Notes: generated from the sequence alone by a model not told the origin. A DNA stretch of 64,000 nt from Sulfurospirillum sp036802865 (GCF_036802865.1 NZ_DAIRVK010000001.1:434001-498000), one strand, 5' to 3'; counted from the first letter of the stretch, positions 17,846 through 26,398 are shown. A program made the numbers and translations.

Positions 17846-17851
17846 TACAAT
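17846..17851 (+). promoter_or_regulatory. Candidate -10 box (TACAAT) for the HPt-trpA unit
   Basis: TACAAT lies 24 bases before the ATG at 17875, with a strong GGAGG ribosome-binding site at 17862-17866. Confidence 0.4.
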
Positions 17852-17874
17852 GAGCAACTTCGGAGGTAAGCGAC

Positions 17875-18285
17875 ATGGGTGTTTTTGCGCAATTGGAAGT
17901 TGATTTTGACATCGAAATTGTAGGGGATTTTATCTCTCACTATGCCATTATGTGTGAAAATATGGAGCCTCTGATTATTGGGCTCAGTAAAAAAGAGCGT
18001 TATTCTGAAAACATCGGAGATCTTTTTCGTATTTTCCATAATATGAAATCAGCCGCAGGATTTTTAAAACTTGATCCTATCATTAAATTAGCGGTATTGT
18101 GTGAAGATATTGTTGAAGAAGCGCGTATGTTGCAAGGACCAGCAAGTGAAGATTTCATTGATTGGTTATTATTGGTCAGTGATCAGTTTGAAAAGTACCG
18201 CAAAGATGTTGAAAATGATGCGCCATTCTTTACGGTTTTAAATCCCTTAATTATTAAAGTACCTCATATGCTGGAGAAAGAGTGA
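17875..18285 (+). CDS. Histidine phosphotransfer (HPt) domain protein
   Basis: A stand-alone 136-residue helical protein. FRIFHNMKSAAGFL carries the HPt signature HxxKSAAxF/L, with His55 the expected phosphoacceptor. Such proteins relay phosphate between receiver domains, or from a hybrid kinase to a regulator. It overlaps trpA by 4 bases (GTGA), so the two are co-translated although no functional link is obvious. No kinase or full receiver gene is adjacent; a receiver-like protein is at 24018 but appears to lack the acidic pocket. Confidence 0.75.
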   Translation: MGVFAQLEVDFDIEIVGDFISHYAIMCENMEPLIIGLSKKERYSENIGDLFRIFHNMKSAAGFLKLDPIIKLAVLCEDIVEEARMLQGPASEDFIDWLLLVSDQFEKYRKDVENDAPFFTVLNPLIIKVPHMLEKE

Positions 18286-19022
18286 AGCAATTAGTTGCCT
18301 ATATTACGGCGGGTTTTCCCGATAAAATTTTTTCATTAGATTTAGTTTCTGCTTTAAAAGAAGCAGGTGTTGATAAGTTAGAACTTGGTATCCCATTTTC
18401 TGATCCTGTTGCAGATGGCCCTATTATTGAAGTTGCTAATTTACATGCACTACAGAACGGTTTTAAAATGGAGACCCTTTTTGAGATATCGTCTATCGTT
18501 GCTCCTAAAATTGAAACCTATTGGATGGGATATTTTAATCCTTTCTACCATAAAGGTGTAGAGACATTTGCACAAAAAGCAGTTGAGTATGGTGTTAAAG
18601 GTTTTATTATCCCTGATCTCCCTCATGAAGAGGCAGCACCCTATCTGCCTTTGATGGATCAGCATCATCTTTCTTTGATCAGTTTTGTTGCACCAACAGA
18701 CAGTAAAGAGCGTATTGCAAAAGTTGTGAAAGATGCAAAAGGATTTATCTATCTTGTAGCCTATGCAGGTATTACCGGAGCTCATGCGAGTGAAGATCTC
18801 ACAAAAACGATTCAAGCTATTAAAGAGCAAAGTACTACGCCATTGTTTGTAGGTTTTGGTGTCAATGAAAAGACTGCCAAAGAACGAGTAAAAGGTGTCG
18901 ATGGTGTTATTGTCGGAAGTGCTTTTGTTGAAGTATTGCTCAATGAAAGTTTAAGTGGAACCGAGAAAATTGCTACGATTGCTCAAAAAGCAAAAACGAT
19001 TAAAGAAAAAATTAACGTATAA
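18282..19022 (+). CDS. trpA: Tryptophan synthase alpha chain
   Basis: 246 residues, TIM barrel. It cleaves indole-3-glycerol phosphate to indole and glyceraldehyde-3-phosphate, passing indole to TrpB. The catalytic residues are visible in KLELGIPFSDPVADGP (Glu34, Asp45), and the phosphate-binding loops VGFGV and VDGVIVGSAFV are intact. The start is a GTG inside the HPt stop codon overlap. No other trp gene is in the window, so trpA is separated from the rest of the pathway. A perfect hairpin terminator follows. Confidence 0.95.
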   Translation: MKQLVAYITAGFPDKIFSLDLVSALKEAGVDKLELGIPFSDPVADGPIIEVANLHALQNGFKMETLFEISSIVAPKIETYWMGYFNPFYHKGVETFAQKAVEYGVKGFIIPDLPHEEAAPYLPLMDQHHLSLISFVAPTDSKERIAKVVKDAKGFIYLVAYAGITGAHASEDLTKTIQAIKEQSTTPLFVGFGVNEKTAKERVKGVDGVIVGSAFVEVLLNESLSGTEKIATIAQKAKTIKEKINV

Positions 19023-19030
19023 ATCCAAAT

Positions 19031-19057
19031 AAAGAAACAGTAATCTACTGTTTCTTT
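19031..19057. terminator. Bidirectional terminator between trpA and mlaC
   Basis: AAAGAAACAGTA (19031-19042) and TACTGTTTCTTT (19046-19057) form a perfect 12-bp stem with a three-base loop. A-rich and T-rich outer arms fit use from both sides. It covers the last codons and the stop of mlaC. Confidence 0.8.
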
Positions 19058-19659
19058 GGTGTTGCCTCATCTGGCTGCTTGAGCTTTTCAAGCAATTTTT
19101 CAAAAGAATCTTTTGCCAAAATATCTGCAAACTGTGTACGATAGGTTTGAATAATACTTACACCTAAAATATCAACATCATAAATCATCCAACTGTTGTT
19201 CTTATCTTTGTAAAATTTATAAATAATCTCATATACTTCACTGTTTTTCATTAAATGAGTTGTTAAATGGATACGTGTATCTTTGATTTTTTCTAAATTT
19301 TTAATAACGATCTTCTCATCAGTGTAAAGATCAAGTTTTTCCATATACGATACTTTGAGCTTTTGCTCAAAGAGTTTTGTAAATTCTATTTGTTTAGAAG
19401 GAGGAAGTGCAGCCCATTGTTTTCCTCCAATAGCAAGTTGTGCCATTAGTGTATAATCAAAAATTGAATCAAAAATAACAAAAAGCTTCTCTGATTTTTC
19501 AATCTTTTGAATCTTTTTATCGCGTAAAATGGTTGTTGCAAGGTCTATATTGCTTTGCATAAACGTTGAGATATTTTCTTCTTCCACTGCAAGAAGAGGG
19601 TTAGAATATAAAAGTGCCAACATCGCTAAGGCAAGAATTCGTTTCATGGTTTTATTCAC
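19045..19659 (-). CDS. mlaC: MlaC/Ttg2D family periplasmic phospholipid-binding protein
   Basis: 204 residues with a signal peptide (KRILALAMLALLYSNPLLA, cleavage about residue 24). The mature part has the MlaC pattern: a Thr/Ile-rich first helix, ARLA-like FDYTLMAQLAIG, WAALPPSKQIEFTKLFEQKL, and WMIYDVDILGVSII near the end. MlaC shuttles phospholipids between the outer-membrane MlaA complex and the inner-membrane Mla transporter. It overlaps mlaA by 8 bases. The transporter genes mlaEFD are not in the window. Confidence 0.88.
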   Translation of the reverse strand: MNKTMKRILALAMLALLYSNPLLAVEEENISTFMQSNIDLATTILRDKKIQKIEKSEKLFVIFDSIFDYTLMAQLAIGGKQWAALPPSKQIEFTKLFEQKLKVSYMEKLDLYTDEKIVIKNLEKIKDTRIHLTTHLMKNSEVYEIIYKFYKDKNNSWMIYDVDILGVSIIQTYRTQFADILAKDSFEKLLEKLKQPDEATPKKQ

Positions 19660-20398
19660 TTATGAGTTTATTTCTTCTTGACTCATAAAAATTACGCAAG
19701 AAGGGATAGAGTTCGATGGCATCTTTTTTAAAGTTGTCATATTCTTTTACATGTAAAGACGTCTTATTAACAGTATACAATGCTGTAACAGCAAGTGCTT
19801 CTTCTGAACTATCTAATAAATTTGCATCACGTGCTTTAATGTAGTTGATTGGATTAAGCCACATATCGCCTGCAAGTCCAGCAATATCGCGTACATTTGA
19901 TGGACCAAATAAAGGTAGAACAACGTGAAAACCACTGCCAACACCATAATGTCCAAGTGTTTGACCCAAATCTTCATCGTGTGCTTTAATGCCTAATTCT
20001 TCGCCTGCTACATCTCTAAAGCCTAAAATACCCATCGTTGAGTTAAGTACAAAACGCTCTGTTTCTTCCCAACTATTGTGAAATTTTAATTGCAAGAGGT
20101 TATTCACTAAGCGAATAGGATAAAAAATATTCTCAAAAAAATTAGCAACTCCATTACGTGCCATTTGTGGCACAACATAGGCATAACCCTGTGCTGTTGG
20201 TCTTAAAAGATATTCGTAAAATTTATCGTTAAAACTGGTCATAATTTCGTTGTAGCCACTGAGTGGATCGAAAAGATTTTCATCTGTTTTTGAACTAAAC
20301 TCAGCTTCAAAATCATCACTGCTATATGAAGTAGCTCCCATGTATTCTGCCGACGACAGTAAAGAAAGGCTTAATAAACAGGCTAGGATTAAACGCAA
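19652..20398 (-). CDS. mlaA: MlaA (VacJ) family outer-membrane phospholipid-trafficking protein
   Basis: 248 residues. Recognisable VacJ features are DPLSGYNEIMTSFNDKFYEYLLRP, NFFENIFYPIRLVNNLLQ, LGHYGVGSGFHVVLPLFGPSN and YIKARDANLLDSSEEAL. MlaA removes misplaced phospholipids from the outer leaflet of the outer membrane. The signal peptide ends in LSLLSSAE with no lipobox cysteine, so unlike E. coli MlaA it is probably not a lipoprotein. It is co-transcribed with mlaC. It holds an exact TTTACATGTAAA palindrome at 19746-19757, in frame as Leu-His-Val-Lys. Confidence 0.88.
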   Translation of the reverse strand: MRLILACLLSLSLLSSAEYMGATSYSSDDFEAEFSSKTDENLFDPLSGYNEIMTSFNDKFYEYLLRPTAQGYAYVVPQMARNGVANFFENIFYPIRLVNNLLQLKFHNSWEETERFVLNSTMGILGFRDVAGEELGIKAHDEDLGQTLGHYGVGSGFHVVLPLFGPSNVRDIAGLAGDMWLNPINYIKARDANLLDSSEEALAVTALYTVNKTSLHVKEYDNFKKDAIELYPFLRNFYESRRNKLISE

Positions 20399-20520
20399 AA
20401 TATCACCTCTATCTTTTAGATTTGCGCAATTATAGGATTTTTTTGATTTAAAGTAAATTAAAGCATTGTATCAGAACTTATTTTTAGATTAAAACAAGCT
20501 AAATTTAATCTTGTTTTGAC

Positions 20521-20526
20521 TATAAT
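20521..20526 (+). promoter_or_regulatory. -10 box (TATAAT) of rpsB-tsf
   Basis: A consensus TATAAT 97 bases before the rpsB ATG, with T/A-rich DNA upstream and no clear -35 box. It leaves a leader of about 90 bases that can fold. Confidence 0.55.
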
Positions 20527-20544
20527 CATCGTCCAAATCTCACA

Positions 20545-20588
20545 CACACCAATCCTTTACGGTTGCAGTTTTACTGTTGATGGGTGTG
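20545..20588 (+). promoter_or_regulatory. Structured rpsB leader, possible S2 autoregulation site
   Basis: CACACCAATC (20545-20554) pairs with GATGGGTGTG (20579-20588) with one mismatch, and an inner CAGT/ACTG stem is possible. Ribosomal protein S2 represses rpsB-tsf through a leader structure in other bacteria. Whether this hairpin does so is inference from its place in the transcript. Confidence 0.4.
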
Positions 20589-20622
20589 GAGGCTAAACCA
20601 AAAAATACACAAGGAGCGCTTC

Positions 20623-21414
20623 ATGGTAACCATGAAAGACCTATTAGAATGTGGTGTACACTTCGGACACCAAACAAGACGTTGGAATCCAAAGATGAAA
20701 AAATTCATCTTCGGTGAACGAAAAAATATCTACATTGTAGATTTACAAAAAACATTACGTTATTTTAGATACACGTACAATGTTGTTAAAGATGCAGCGG
20801 CAGAAGGCAAAACAATGCTTTTTGTTGGTACAAAAAAACAAGCAAGCCAAGCAGTTAAAGAATACGCAGAAAAATGCGGTATGCCATACGTTAACCACAG
20901 ATGGTTAGGCGGAATGCTTACAAACTACCAAACAATCAGACAATCAATTCGTAAACTTGACATCATCGAGAAAATGGAAGAAGATGGACAAATTGACCTT
21001 CTTACAAAAAAAGAAGCGTTAATGCTTAGAAGAAAAAAAGAGAAACTTCTTGATTACCTTGGTGGTATCAGAAACATGAAAAACTTACCAGACATGATTT
21101 TTGTTATTGATACAGTAAAAGAGAAAATTGCTGTTCAAGAAGCAAGAAGACTTGGAATCACTGTTGTAGCTCCACTTGATACAAACTGTGATCCAGACGT
21201 TGTAGATCTTCCAATCCCAGGAAATGATGATGCAATCCGTTCAATTCAACTTTTCTGTAAAGAGATGTGTGAAGCGATGACAGAGGGTTATGAAATTCGT
21301 TCAAAAGATGCTCCTGTATCTGAAGAAGCAGCTGAGATTAGCGAAGACGAGAAGAAAGCATTGATTAGTGAAGTAGTAAGTGAAGAAGAATTTGCAACAG
21401 AGGCAGGCGAATAA
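20623..21414 (+). CDS. rpsB: 30S ribosomal protein S2
   Basis: 263 residues. Opens MVTMKDLLECGVHFGHQTRRWNPKM, as in other Campylobacterota, and includes the S2 signatures LLFVGTKKQA-like MLFVGTKKQASQAV, HRWLGGMLTNYQTI and PDMIFVIDT. The frame is open to 20584, but AAGGAG at 20611-20616 and homology set the start at 20623. Its stop shares one base with the tsf start (TAATG). The acidic C-terminal tail after about residue 225 is characteristic of the group. Confidence 0.98.
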   Translation: MVTMKDLLECGVHFGHQTRRWNPKMKKFIFGERKNIYIVDLQKTLRYFRYTYNVVKDAAAEGKTMLFVGTKKQASQAVKEYAEKCGMPYVNHRWLGGMLTNYQTIRQSIRKLDIIEKMEEDGQIDLLTKKEALMLRRKKEKLLDYLGGIRNMKNLPDMIFVIDTVKEKIAVQEARRLGITVVAPLDTNCDPDVVDLPIPGNDDAIRSIQLFCKEMCEAMTEGYEIRSKDAPVSEEAAEISEDEKKALISEVVSEEEFATEAGE

Positions 21415-22481
21415 TGGCTGAGATTACCGCTGCTTTAGTAAAAGAATTACGTGAGTCCACTGGGGCTGGTATGATGGACTGCAAAAAAGCACTTGTCGAT
21501 ACCGATGGTGATTTTGAAGCGGCAAAAGACCTTTTAAGAGAAAAAGGCCTTGGTAAAGCAGCTAAGAAAGCTGACAGACTCGCAAGTGAAGGTTTGGTCA
21601 ATGTTCATGTTGATGCTAACTTGAAAACGGCAACTGTAAGTGAGATTAATGCTGAAACTGACTTTGTTGCAAAAAATGAAGGCTTTATTAATTTAACAAA
21701 AGATACAACATCACACATTCAGTCAACCAGTGTTGAGACAGTTGAAGATTTGATGAAAACAACAATTAACGGAACTGTTTTTGAAGAATTTTTTGCTACA
21801 AAAGTTGCAACAATCGGAGAGAACTTAGTTGTAAGACGTTTTGCAACACTTAAAGCAGGCGCAAATGGTCTTGTTAATGGTTATGTTCACTCTAATGGTC
21901 GTGTCGGTGTTCTTATCGCTGCAAGTTGTGATAGTGAGCAAACTGCAGAAAAAGCAGGTGAGTTTATTAGAAATCTTTGTATGCATGCAGCAGCGATGAA
22001 ACCTAGTTTTTTAAGCTATACTGAGCTTGATCCTGAGTTTGTTGAAAAAGAGACTATTGGTATTAAAGCAGACATTGAAAAAGAGAATGAGGAGTTAAAA
22101 AGACTTCAAAAACCTCTTAAGCGTATGCCATTGTTTGTTTCTCGCGTACAATTAACTGACGCTGTTTTAGAAAATGCTAAAAAAGAGATGGAAGCTGAAC
22201 TTAAAGCACAGGGTAAACCTGAGCAAATCTGGGATAAAATCATTCCTGGACAGATTGATCGCTTCATCGCTGACAATACACAGCTTGATCAACAGTACAC
22301 ACTCTTAAGTCAATTCTATGTTATGGATGATAAAAAAACCATTGCACAAGTTATTGAAGAAAAAGCAAAAGAGCTTGGTGGTAAAATTGAGCTTGTAGGC
22401 TATGTTCGTTTTGAACTTGGCGAAGGCTTAGAGAAAAAAGCATGTGACTTCGCTAGCGAAGTTGCTGAGCAACTTAAATAA
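21414..22481 (+). CDS. tsf: Elongation factor Ts
   Basis: 355 residues. EF-Ts recharges EF-Tu by releasing GDP. The N-terminal UBA-like domain and TDFVAKN element (STGAGMMDCKKAL, SEINAETDFVAKNEGF) are intact, followed by two core domains. At 355 residues it has the long form with the inserted second half found in Campylobacter. It is translationally linked to rpsB by TAATG and followed by a strong hairpin. Confidence 0.98.
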   Translation: MAEITAALVKELRESTGAGMMDCKKALVDTDGDFEAAKDLLREKGLGKAAKKADRLASEGLVNVHVDANLKTATVSEINAETDFVAKNEGFINLTKDTTSHIQSTSVETVEDLMKTTINGTVFEEFFATKVATIGENLVVRRFATLKAGANGLVNGYVHSNGRVGVLIAASCDSEQTAEKAGEFIRNLCMHAAAMKPSFLSYTELDPEFVEKETIGIKADIEKENEELKRLQKPLKRMPLFVSRVQLTDAVLENAKKEMEAELKAQGKPEQIWDKIIPGQIDRFIADNTQLDQQYTLLSQFYVMDDKKTIAQVIEEKAKELGGKIELVGYVRFELGEGLEKKACDFASEVAEQLK

Positions 22482-22494
22482 GTATTAAATTATC

Positions 22495-22520
22495 AGTGGT
22501 GAAGATAGCTCTTCACCACT
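22495..22520 (+). terminator. Hairpin terminator after tsf
   Basis: AGTGGTGAAGA (22495-22505) and TCTTCACCACT (22510-22520) form a perfect 11-bp stem with a four-base loop. There is no long T run, and the next gene starts 17 bases later, so it may attenuate rather than stop transcription. Confidence 0.6.
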
Positions 22521-22537
22521 TCTCCTGAAGGACATTG

Positions 22538-23182
22538 ATGTCTTTACTACACGCACATAATATCTCGCACGCTTTTGACTATCCTTTGTTTGAAAATGTC
22601 AATTTTAAATTAGCACCCAAAGAATCGATGGCAATTTTAGGCGTTAGTGGAAGTGGAAAATCAACACTTTTACACATCTGCTCTACACTGCTTCAACCCA
22701 ATCAGGGAGAAGTGATTTTGTGTGATCATAACATTTATAACGATAATGATGATGCAAGATTAAAACTCAGACGTTATGATGTTGGTATTATTTTTCAGTC
22801 ACACTACTTGTTTAAGGGCTTTTTTGCCAATGAAAATATTGAATTGGCTTCTTTTATCAGCGATAAAAAAATTGATAATGGCATTTTAGAGCGTTTAGGA
22901 ATTGCAGATTTTATGAATTACCGTGTGGGTGATCTTTCCGGTGGGCAGCAACAGCGTGTTTCTATAGCACGGGTTTTAGCAAAGAAGCCTAAGATTATTT
23001 TTGCAGATGAACCAACGGGTAACCTTGATGATAAAACAGCGCAAGAGGTCATGAATGTTTTGTTTGAGTACATTGAAAAAGAGAATGCTGCGCTTCTTTT
23101 GGTTACCCATAATCATCAGTTAGCCAAACAGTGTACTTACGTACGCCATCTCCATGTGGATGGGCTAAAAGAGGAAGCATAA
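22538..23182 (+). CDS. ABC transporter ATPase of the LolD/MacB type
   Basis: 214 residues, a lone ABC ATPase. Walker A GVSGSGKST, Q-loop IIFQSHYLF, signature LSGGQQQR, Walker B IIFADEP followed by TGNLDDKTA, and H-loop VTHNH place it in the LolD/FtsE/MacB group. No membrane permease is adjacent, since the next gene is fliR, so the partner and substrate are not known. The start ATG at 22538 has AAGGA at about 22528-22532; the TTG just before it is less likely. It runs into fliR with a 1-base gap. Confidence 0.85.
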   Translation: MSLLHAHNISHAFDYPLFENVNFKLAPKESMAILGVSGSGKSTLLHICSTLLQPNQGEVILCDHNIYNDNDDARLKLRRYDVGIIFQSHYLFKGFFANENIELASFISDKKIDNGILERLGIADFMNYRVGDLSGGQQQRVSIARVLAKKPKIIFADEPTGNLDDKTAQEVMNVLFEYIEKENAALLLVTHNHQLAKQCTYVRHLHVDGLKEEA

Positions 23183-23183
23183 C

Positions 23184-23957
23184 GTGGAATCACTGGTAAA
23201 ACTTTTTGGTGAACATCAAGTGATACTTTTTTTTCTACTCTTTGCAAGAATTAGTGGACTTTTCGCTTTTTTTCCTTTTTTTTCACATGCGACTATTCCC
23301 CTAACCATTAAAACGTCTATGACTTTTTTTATGGTTATCTTTTTATTTCCACTTTTACCAGCTTTACAGGTAATGCCAAATATGCTCAATCTCTCGCTGG
23401 CTATCGTTGGAGAGTTACTCATTGGTTTTGTTGCGGGACTTTTTTTAACCATTACTATTTCCATTTTGCAAATGGCGGGTATGCAAATCTCCTTTATTAT
23501 GGGCTTTACGATGGCAAGTGTCATTGATCCTCAAACAAGTACTTCTATTCCTATTTTATCGCAATTACTCGCTTTGATAGGATTGATGGTTATTTTAGCG
23601 TTTAATGGGCATCACCAAATGCTTTTGTTTATTGCTGATTCACTCAGTCTTTTACCTCTGGGAAGCTTTTATCCGCAAACAAATATGCTTACGTATTTGC
23701 TCAAGGCAATGACAGGAATGTTTGTTTATGGCTTTATTCTCTCTTTCCCTGTAGTTGCTTTTTCTTTACTCTTAGATGTTGTCTTTGGCATGCTCATGAA
23801 AACGATGCCCCAATTCAACCTTTTGGTTATTGGATTTCCTATTAAAATTACAGTTTCTTTTGTAGTATTGGTTGCAACACTGAGCTCTATTATGCTCTTA
23901 TTTAAGAAAGAGTTCATCGAAGCGATGAATCATTTGACTATTCTTTTTGTGCGTTAA
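23184..23957 (+). CDS. fliR: Flagellar export apparatus protein FliR
   Basis: 257 residues and about six membrane helices. FliR is part of the FliPQR gate of the flagellar type III export apparatus. Motifs seen are FARISGLFAFFPFFSHATIP at the N-terminus, GELLIGFVAGL, DPQTSTSIPILSQL and the late MPQFNLLVIGFPIKI, all typical of FliR. It starts with GTG. The neighbourhood fliR - acidic protein - gmk - tatA - argS is conserved with C. jejuni (Cj1179c-Cj1175c). Confidence 0.94.
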   Translation: MESLVKLFGEHQVILFFLLFARISGLFAFFPFFSHATIPLTIKTSMTFFMVIFLFPLLPALQVMPNMLNLSLAIVGELLIGFVAGLFLTITISILQMAGMQISFIMGFTMASVIDPQTSTSIPILSQLLALIGLMVILAFNGHHQMLLFIADSLSLLPLGSFYPQTNMLTYLLKAMTGMFVYGFILSFPVVAFSLLLDVVFGMLMKTMPQFNLLVIGFPIKITVSFVVLVATLSSIMLLFKKEFIEAMNHLTILFVR

Positions 23958-24017
23958 AGCAATCATAAATTTTTTTATACTACAATGAGTGTTAATAATT
24001 CTCATTCAGGAGTGAGC

Positions 24018-25466
24018 ATGCGCCTGTTACTACTCAATAATAATCCCGCTGTTTCAAGATTGATCAAACTTAGTGCCGAAAAAGCAGGGTATGAGTTAGA
24101 TGAGTTTGAAGACTATGGCTTAGTGCCACTTACAACATATGATGTCATTTTGGTCGACAATGAACTTTATGATGAAATAGCTTTATCAGAACTATGTGGT
24201 CATATAGGATGTGACTATATCGTTTATATCTGCCAAAGAGGTGCAAAAAAACCTGATACGGTGAATGTTGCGCTTGAAAAGCCATTCTTACCAACAGATT
24301 TTTTGGTGCTTTTAGATAAAGTGAAAAATGTAATTGAAAGCCAACAAGCAGATATAACAGAAGAAAATGAAGACGATACATCATTGTCTACTTCACAAGC
24401 GACAGAGCTTGCGGATGCTTTTGATATTGACCAAATTGATACACTGGAAACAGAAGATGATATGCTCCCTATTAATCTTTTAGAAGAGGCTGATGATGAC
24501 TTCAAAGATGAAGAGGACGAAGATATTAGTGAAAAGCTTTCACTGGATGATCTTGCCTTAGACGATCTAAGCTTAGATGACTCTTCAGACGAAGAGAGTT
24601 TGGACAATAAACTTGTGGCTAATGACGAATTTTCATTTGATGAAATAGCACCCTTAGAAAAAGAGGATGCAGCACCTTTGGAAGATTTTGATTTTGAAGA
24701 AGAGGAGCATGTTTCTTCTACTGCAGATGAAATTGAATCAAAAGAAGTGCTAGAAGAGTCTGTAAATCCATCTGTTTTGGACAAAGATGACATTAATGAA
24801 GTAAAACAACTTTTAGATGAAAGTGAAGAGCAAGAAGAAGAGGAAGAAATCTCTGAGTTGTCTTTGGATGCGTTAGAGTTGAATAAAGAAGATGATGCTG
24901 GTAAGTTTTTCTTTGAAGATGATGCTTTAAAAGAAGAAGAGTTGCTAGAAGAGGATACATTAGATCTTGAGCTTGATGATAATGATGATTTGAAATTTGA
25001 AGATCTCTCCCTTTCTCTGGATACCCCAGAAGCGCTTGAAGAAGAGGCTAATGTTGAGGCTGAAATTCCAGAAAACCAAGAAGAAATTATTGATGATTTT
25101 GCAGAAGAGATTGATGAAAAAATCGAAGAAGAAAAAGAGCAAGCTTTAGAAGAAGAACAGTTACTTCCTAAAGCAAATATCAGTTTTGATGATATGGAAA
25201 GCGACGATATAGACTCGCTAGATGATCTTAATGAAAATATGCTCAAACACGCTTTTGGCGAGGAACTGGATGAAGAAGATACGCCTACGTTAACCGTTCC
25301 AACGCAAAAAGAAAAAAATCAAGAAATTGAAGTAATCCGTGATGAGATTGAGAGCAGTATTGCTAAAAGTATCTCTAGCTTAGCACAGAGTGATATTTTA
25401 CGTGAAGCACTCAAAGGGATGCGCCTGAATATTACTATTACATTTGATGAAAAAGAGCAAGTGTGA
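24018..25466 (+). CDS. Highly acidic protein with an N-terminal pseudo-receiver domain
   Basis: 482 residues. The first 110 residues read like a CheY fold: MRLLLLNNNP, YDVILVDNEL (Asp47) and ALEKPFLPTD (Lys88-Pro89). The acidic pocket after strand 1 is NNN instead of DD, so phosphorylation is doubtful. Residues about 120-430 are extremely rich in Asp and Glu, with LDDLxLDD-type repeats, then comes a short helical C-terminus. It is in the place of the 'highly acidic protein' Cj1178c between fliR and gmk, so a flagellar or membrane-linked role is possible but unproven. AGGAG at 24008-24012 sets the start; an ATG at 23985 is also in frame. It overlaps gmk by 4 bases. Confidence 0.75.
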   Translation: MRLLLLNNNPAVSRLIKLSAEKAGYELDEFEDYGLVPLTTYDVILVDNELYDEIALSELCGHIGCDYIVYICQRGAKKPDTVNVALEKPFLPTDFLVLLDKVKNVIESQQADITEENEDDTSLSTSQATELADAFDIDQIDTLETEDDMLPINLLEEADDDFKDEEDEDISEKLSLDDLALDDLSLDDSSDEESLDNKLVANDEFSFDEIAPLEKEDAAPLEDFDFEEEEHVSSTADEIESKEVLEESVNPSVLDKDDINEVKQLLDESEEQEEEEEISELSLDALELNKEDDAGKFFFEDDALKEEELLEEDTLDLELDDNDDLKFEDLSLSLDTPEALEEEANVEAEIPENQEEIIDDFAEEIDEKIEEEKEQALEEEQLLPKANISFDDMESDDIDSLDDLNENMLKHAFGEELDEEDTPTLTVPTQKEKNQEIEVIRDEIESSIAKSISSLAQSDILREALKGMRLNITITFDEKEQV

Positions 25467-26077
25467 AAGGAAATCTTTTAGTTGTTTCAGGACCTAGTGG
25501 ATCGGGAAAAAGCTCTTTAATGAAAGAGGTTTTGCAAGAAATTCCTGATTCTTATTTCTCAATTTCCAGTACAACACGACCTATTCGTGAAGGTGAAGTT
25601 GATGGCATAAACTACCATTTTATTTCTAAAGAAGAGTTTGAAAACGATATCGATGCAGGATTTTTTTTAGAATGGGCAAAAGTACATGATAACTATTATG
25701 GCACCTCTCTAAAACCAATTTTAAAAGAACTTCATGAGGGAAAACTGGTTATCTGCGATATTGATGTACAGGGTCATAAAATTGCACGGGAAAAATTTAG
25801 TAGTTTAATTACGTCTGTTTTTGTTACAACTCCAGATCAAAAAAGCCTTAAAGAAAGGTTGCTTAATCGTGGAACTGATAGCGAAGAAGTGATCAAAAAA
25901 CGTTTAGCTAATGCTGTTTCAGAGATGACATGCATCAGCGAGTATGACTATGTTTTAGTCAACGATGATTTTAAAATTGCACTACATGATTTACTTTCTA
26001 TTGCTTATGCGTCGCGTAAAAAAATGGAACTGATGGATTTAGGTGAATTTATCAGTGTATGGGCAAATATCGAATAA
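25463..26077 (+). CDS. gmk: Guanylate kinase
   Basis: 204 residues. It phosphorylates GMP to GDP. The P-loop GPSGSGKSSL, the GMP-binding STTRPIREGEVDGINYHF and the EWAKVHDNYYGTS stretch are all typical. It starts with GTG inside the stop region of the acidic-protein gene, so it is translated from the same message. Confidence 0.97.
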   Translation: MKGNLLVVSGPSGSGKSSLMKEVLQEIPDSYFSISSTTRPIREGEVDGINYHFISKEEFENDIDAGFFLEWAKVHDNYYGTSLKPILKELHEGKLVICDIDVQGHKIAREKFSSLITSVFVTTPDQKSLKERLLNRGTDSEEVIKKRLANAVSEMTCISEYDYVLVNDDFKIALHDLLSIAYASRKKMELMDLGEFISVWANIE

Positions 26078-26112
26078 AAAGTTTGCTTCATTTTTTGTTT
26101 ACAAAAAAATGA

Positions 26113-26118
26113 TACAAT
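26113..26118 (+). promoter_or_regulatory. Candidate -10 box (TACAAT) for tatA-argS
   Basis: TACAAT in the 78-base gap after gmk, 38 bases before the tatA ATG, with AAGGAG at 26145-26150. Confidence 0.35.
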
Positions 26119-26155
26119 AACATTAATATACAGTTATAAAGACAAAGGAGAGAGT

Positions 26156-26398
26156 ATGGGTTCGTTTAGTATATCGCATTGGTTAGTCATCTTAGCAGTT
26201 GTTGTTTTATTGTTTGGTGCTAAAAAAATACCAGAACTTGCTAAAGGTGTAGGTCAAGGCATTAAAGATTTTAAAAAAGCTATCAAAGAAGATGAACAAG
26301 CAAAAACTACGGTAGATCAAGTAGAAGCAAAACCTGAGTCAAGCGTTGCACCTACTGCTACAACATCTACACCAGCAGATGAAAAAAAGTCTGTATAA
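26156..26398 (+). CDS. tatA: Twin-arginine translocase subunit TatA
   Basis: 80 residues: a short N-terminus, one membrane helix (about 7-22), the hinge FGAKKIPELAKGVGQGIKDFKKAI amphipathic helix, and a charged tail. TatA forms the pore for folded proteins such as periplasmic redox enzymes. tatB and tatC are not nearby. It sits 9 bases before argS, as in C. jejuni. Confidence 0.95.
   Translation: MGSFSISHWLVILAVVVLLFGAKKIPELAKGVGQGIKDFKKAIKEDEQAKTTVDQVEAKPESSVAPTATTSTPADEKKSV

Noticed and set aside
24224..25246. A 340-codon minus-strand frame very rich in serine
   Set aside because: It is the mirror of the Asp/Glu-rich codons of the acidic-protein gene on the plus strand, has no ribosome site and no recognisable domain.
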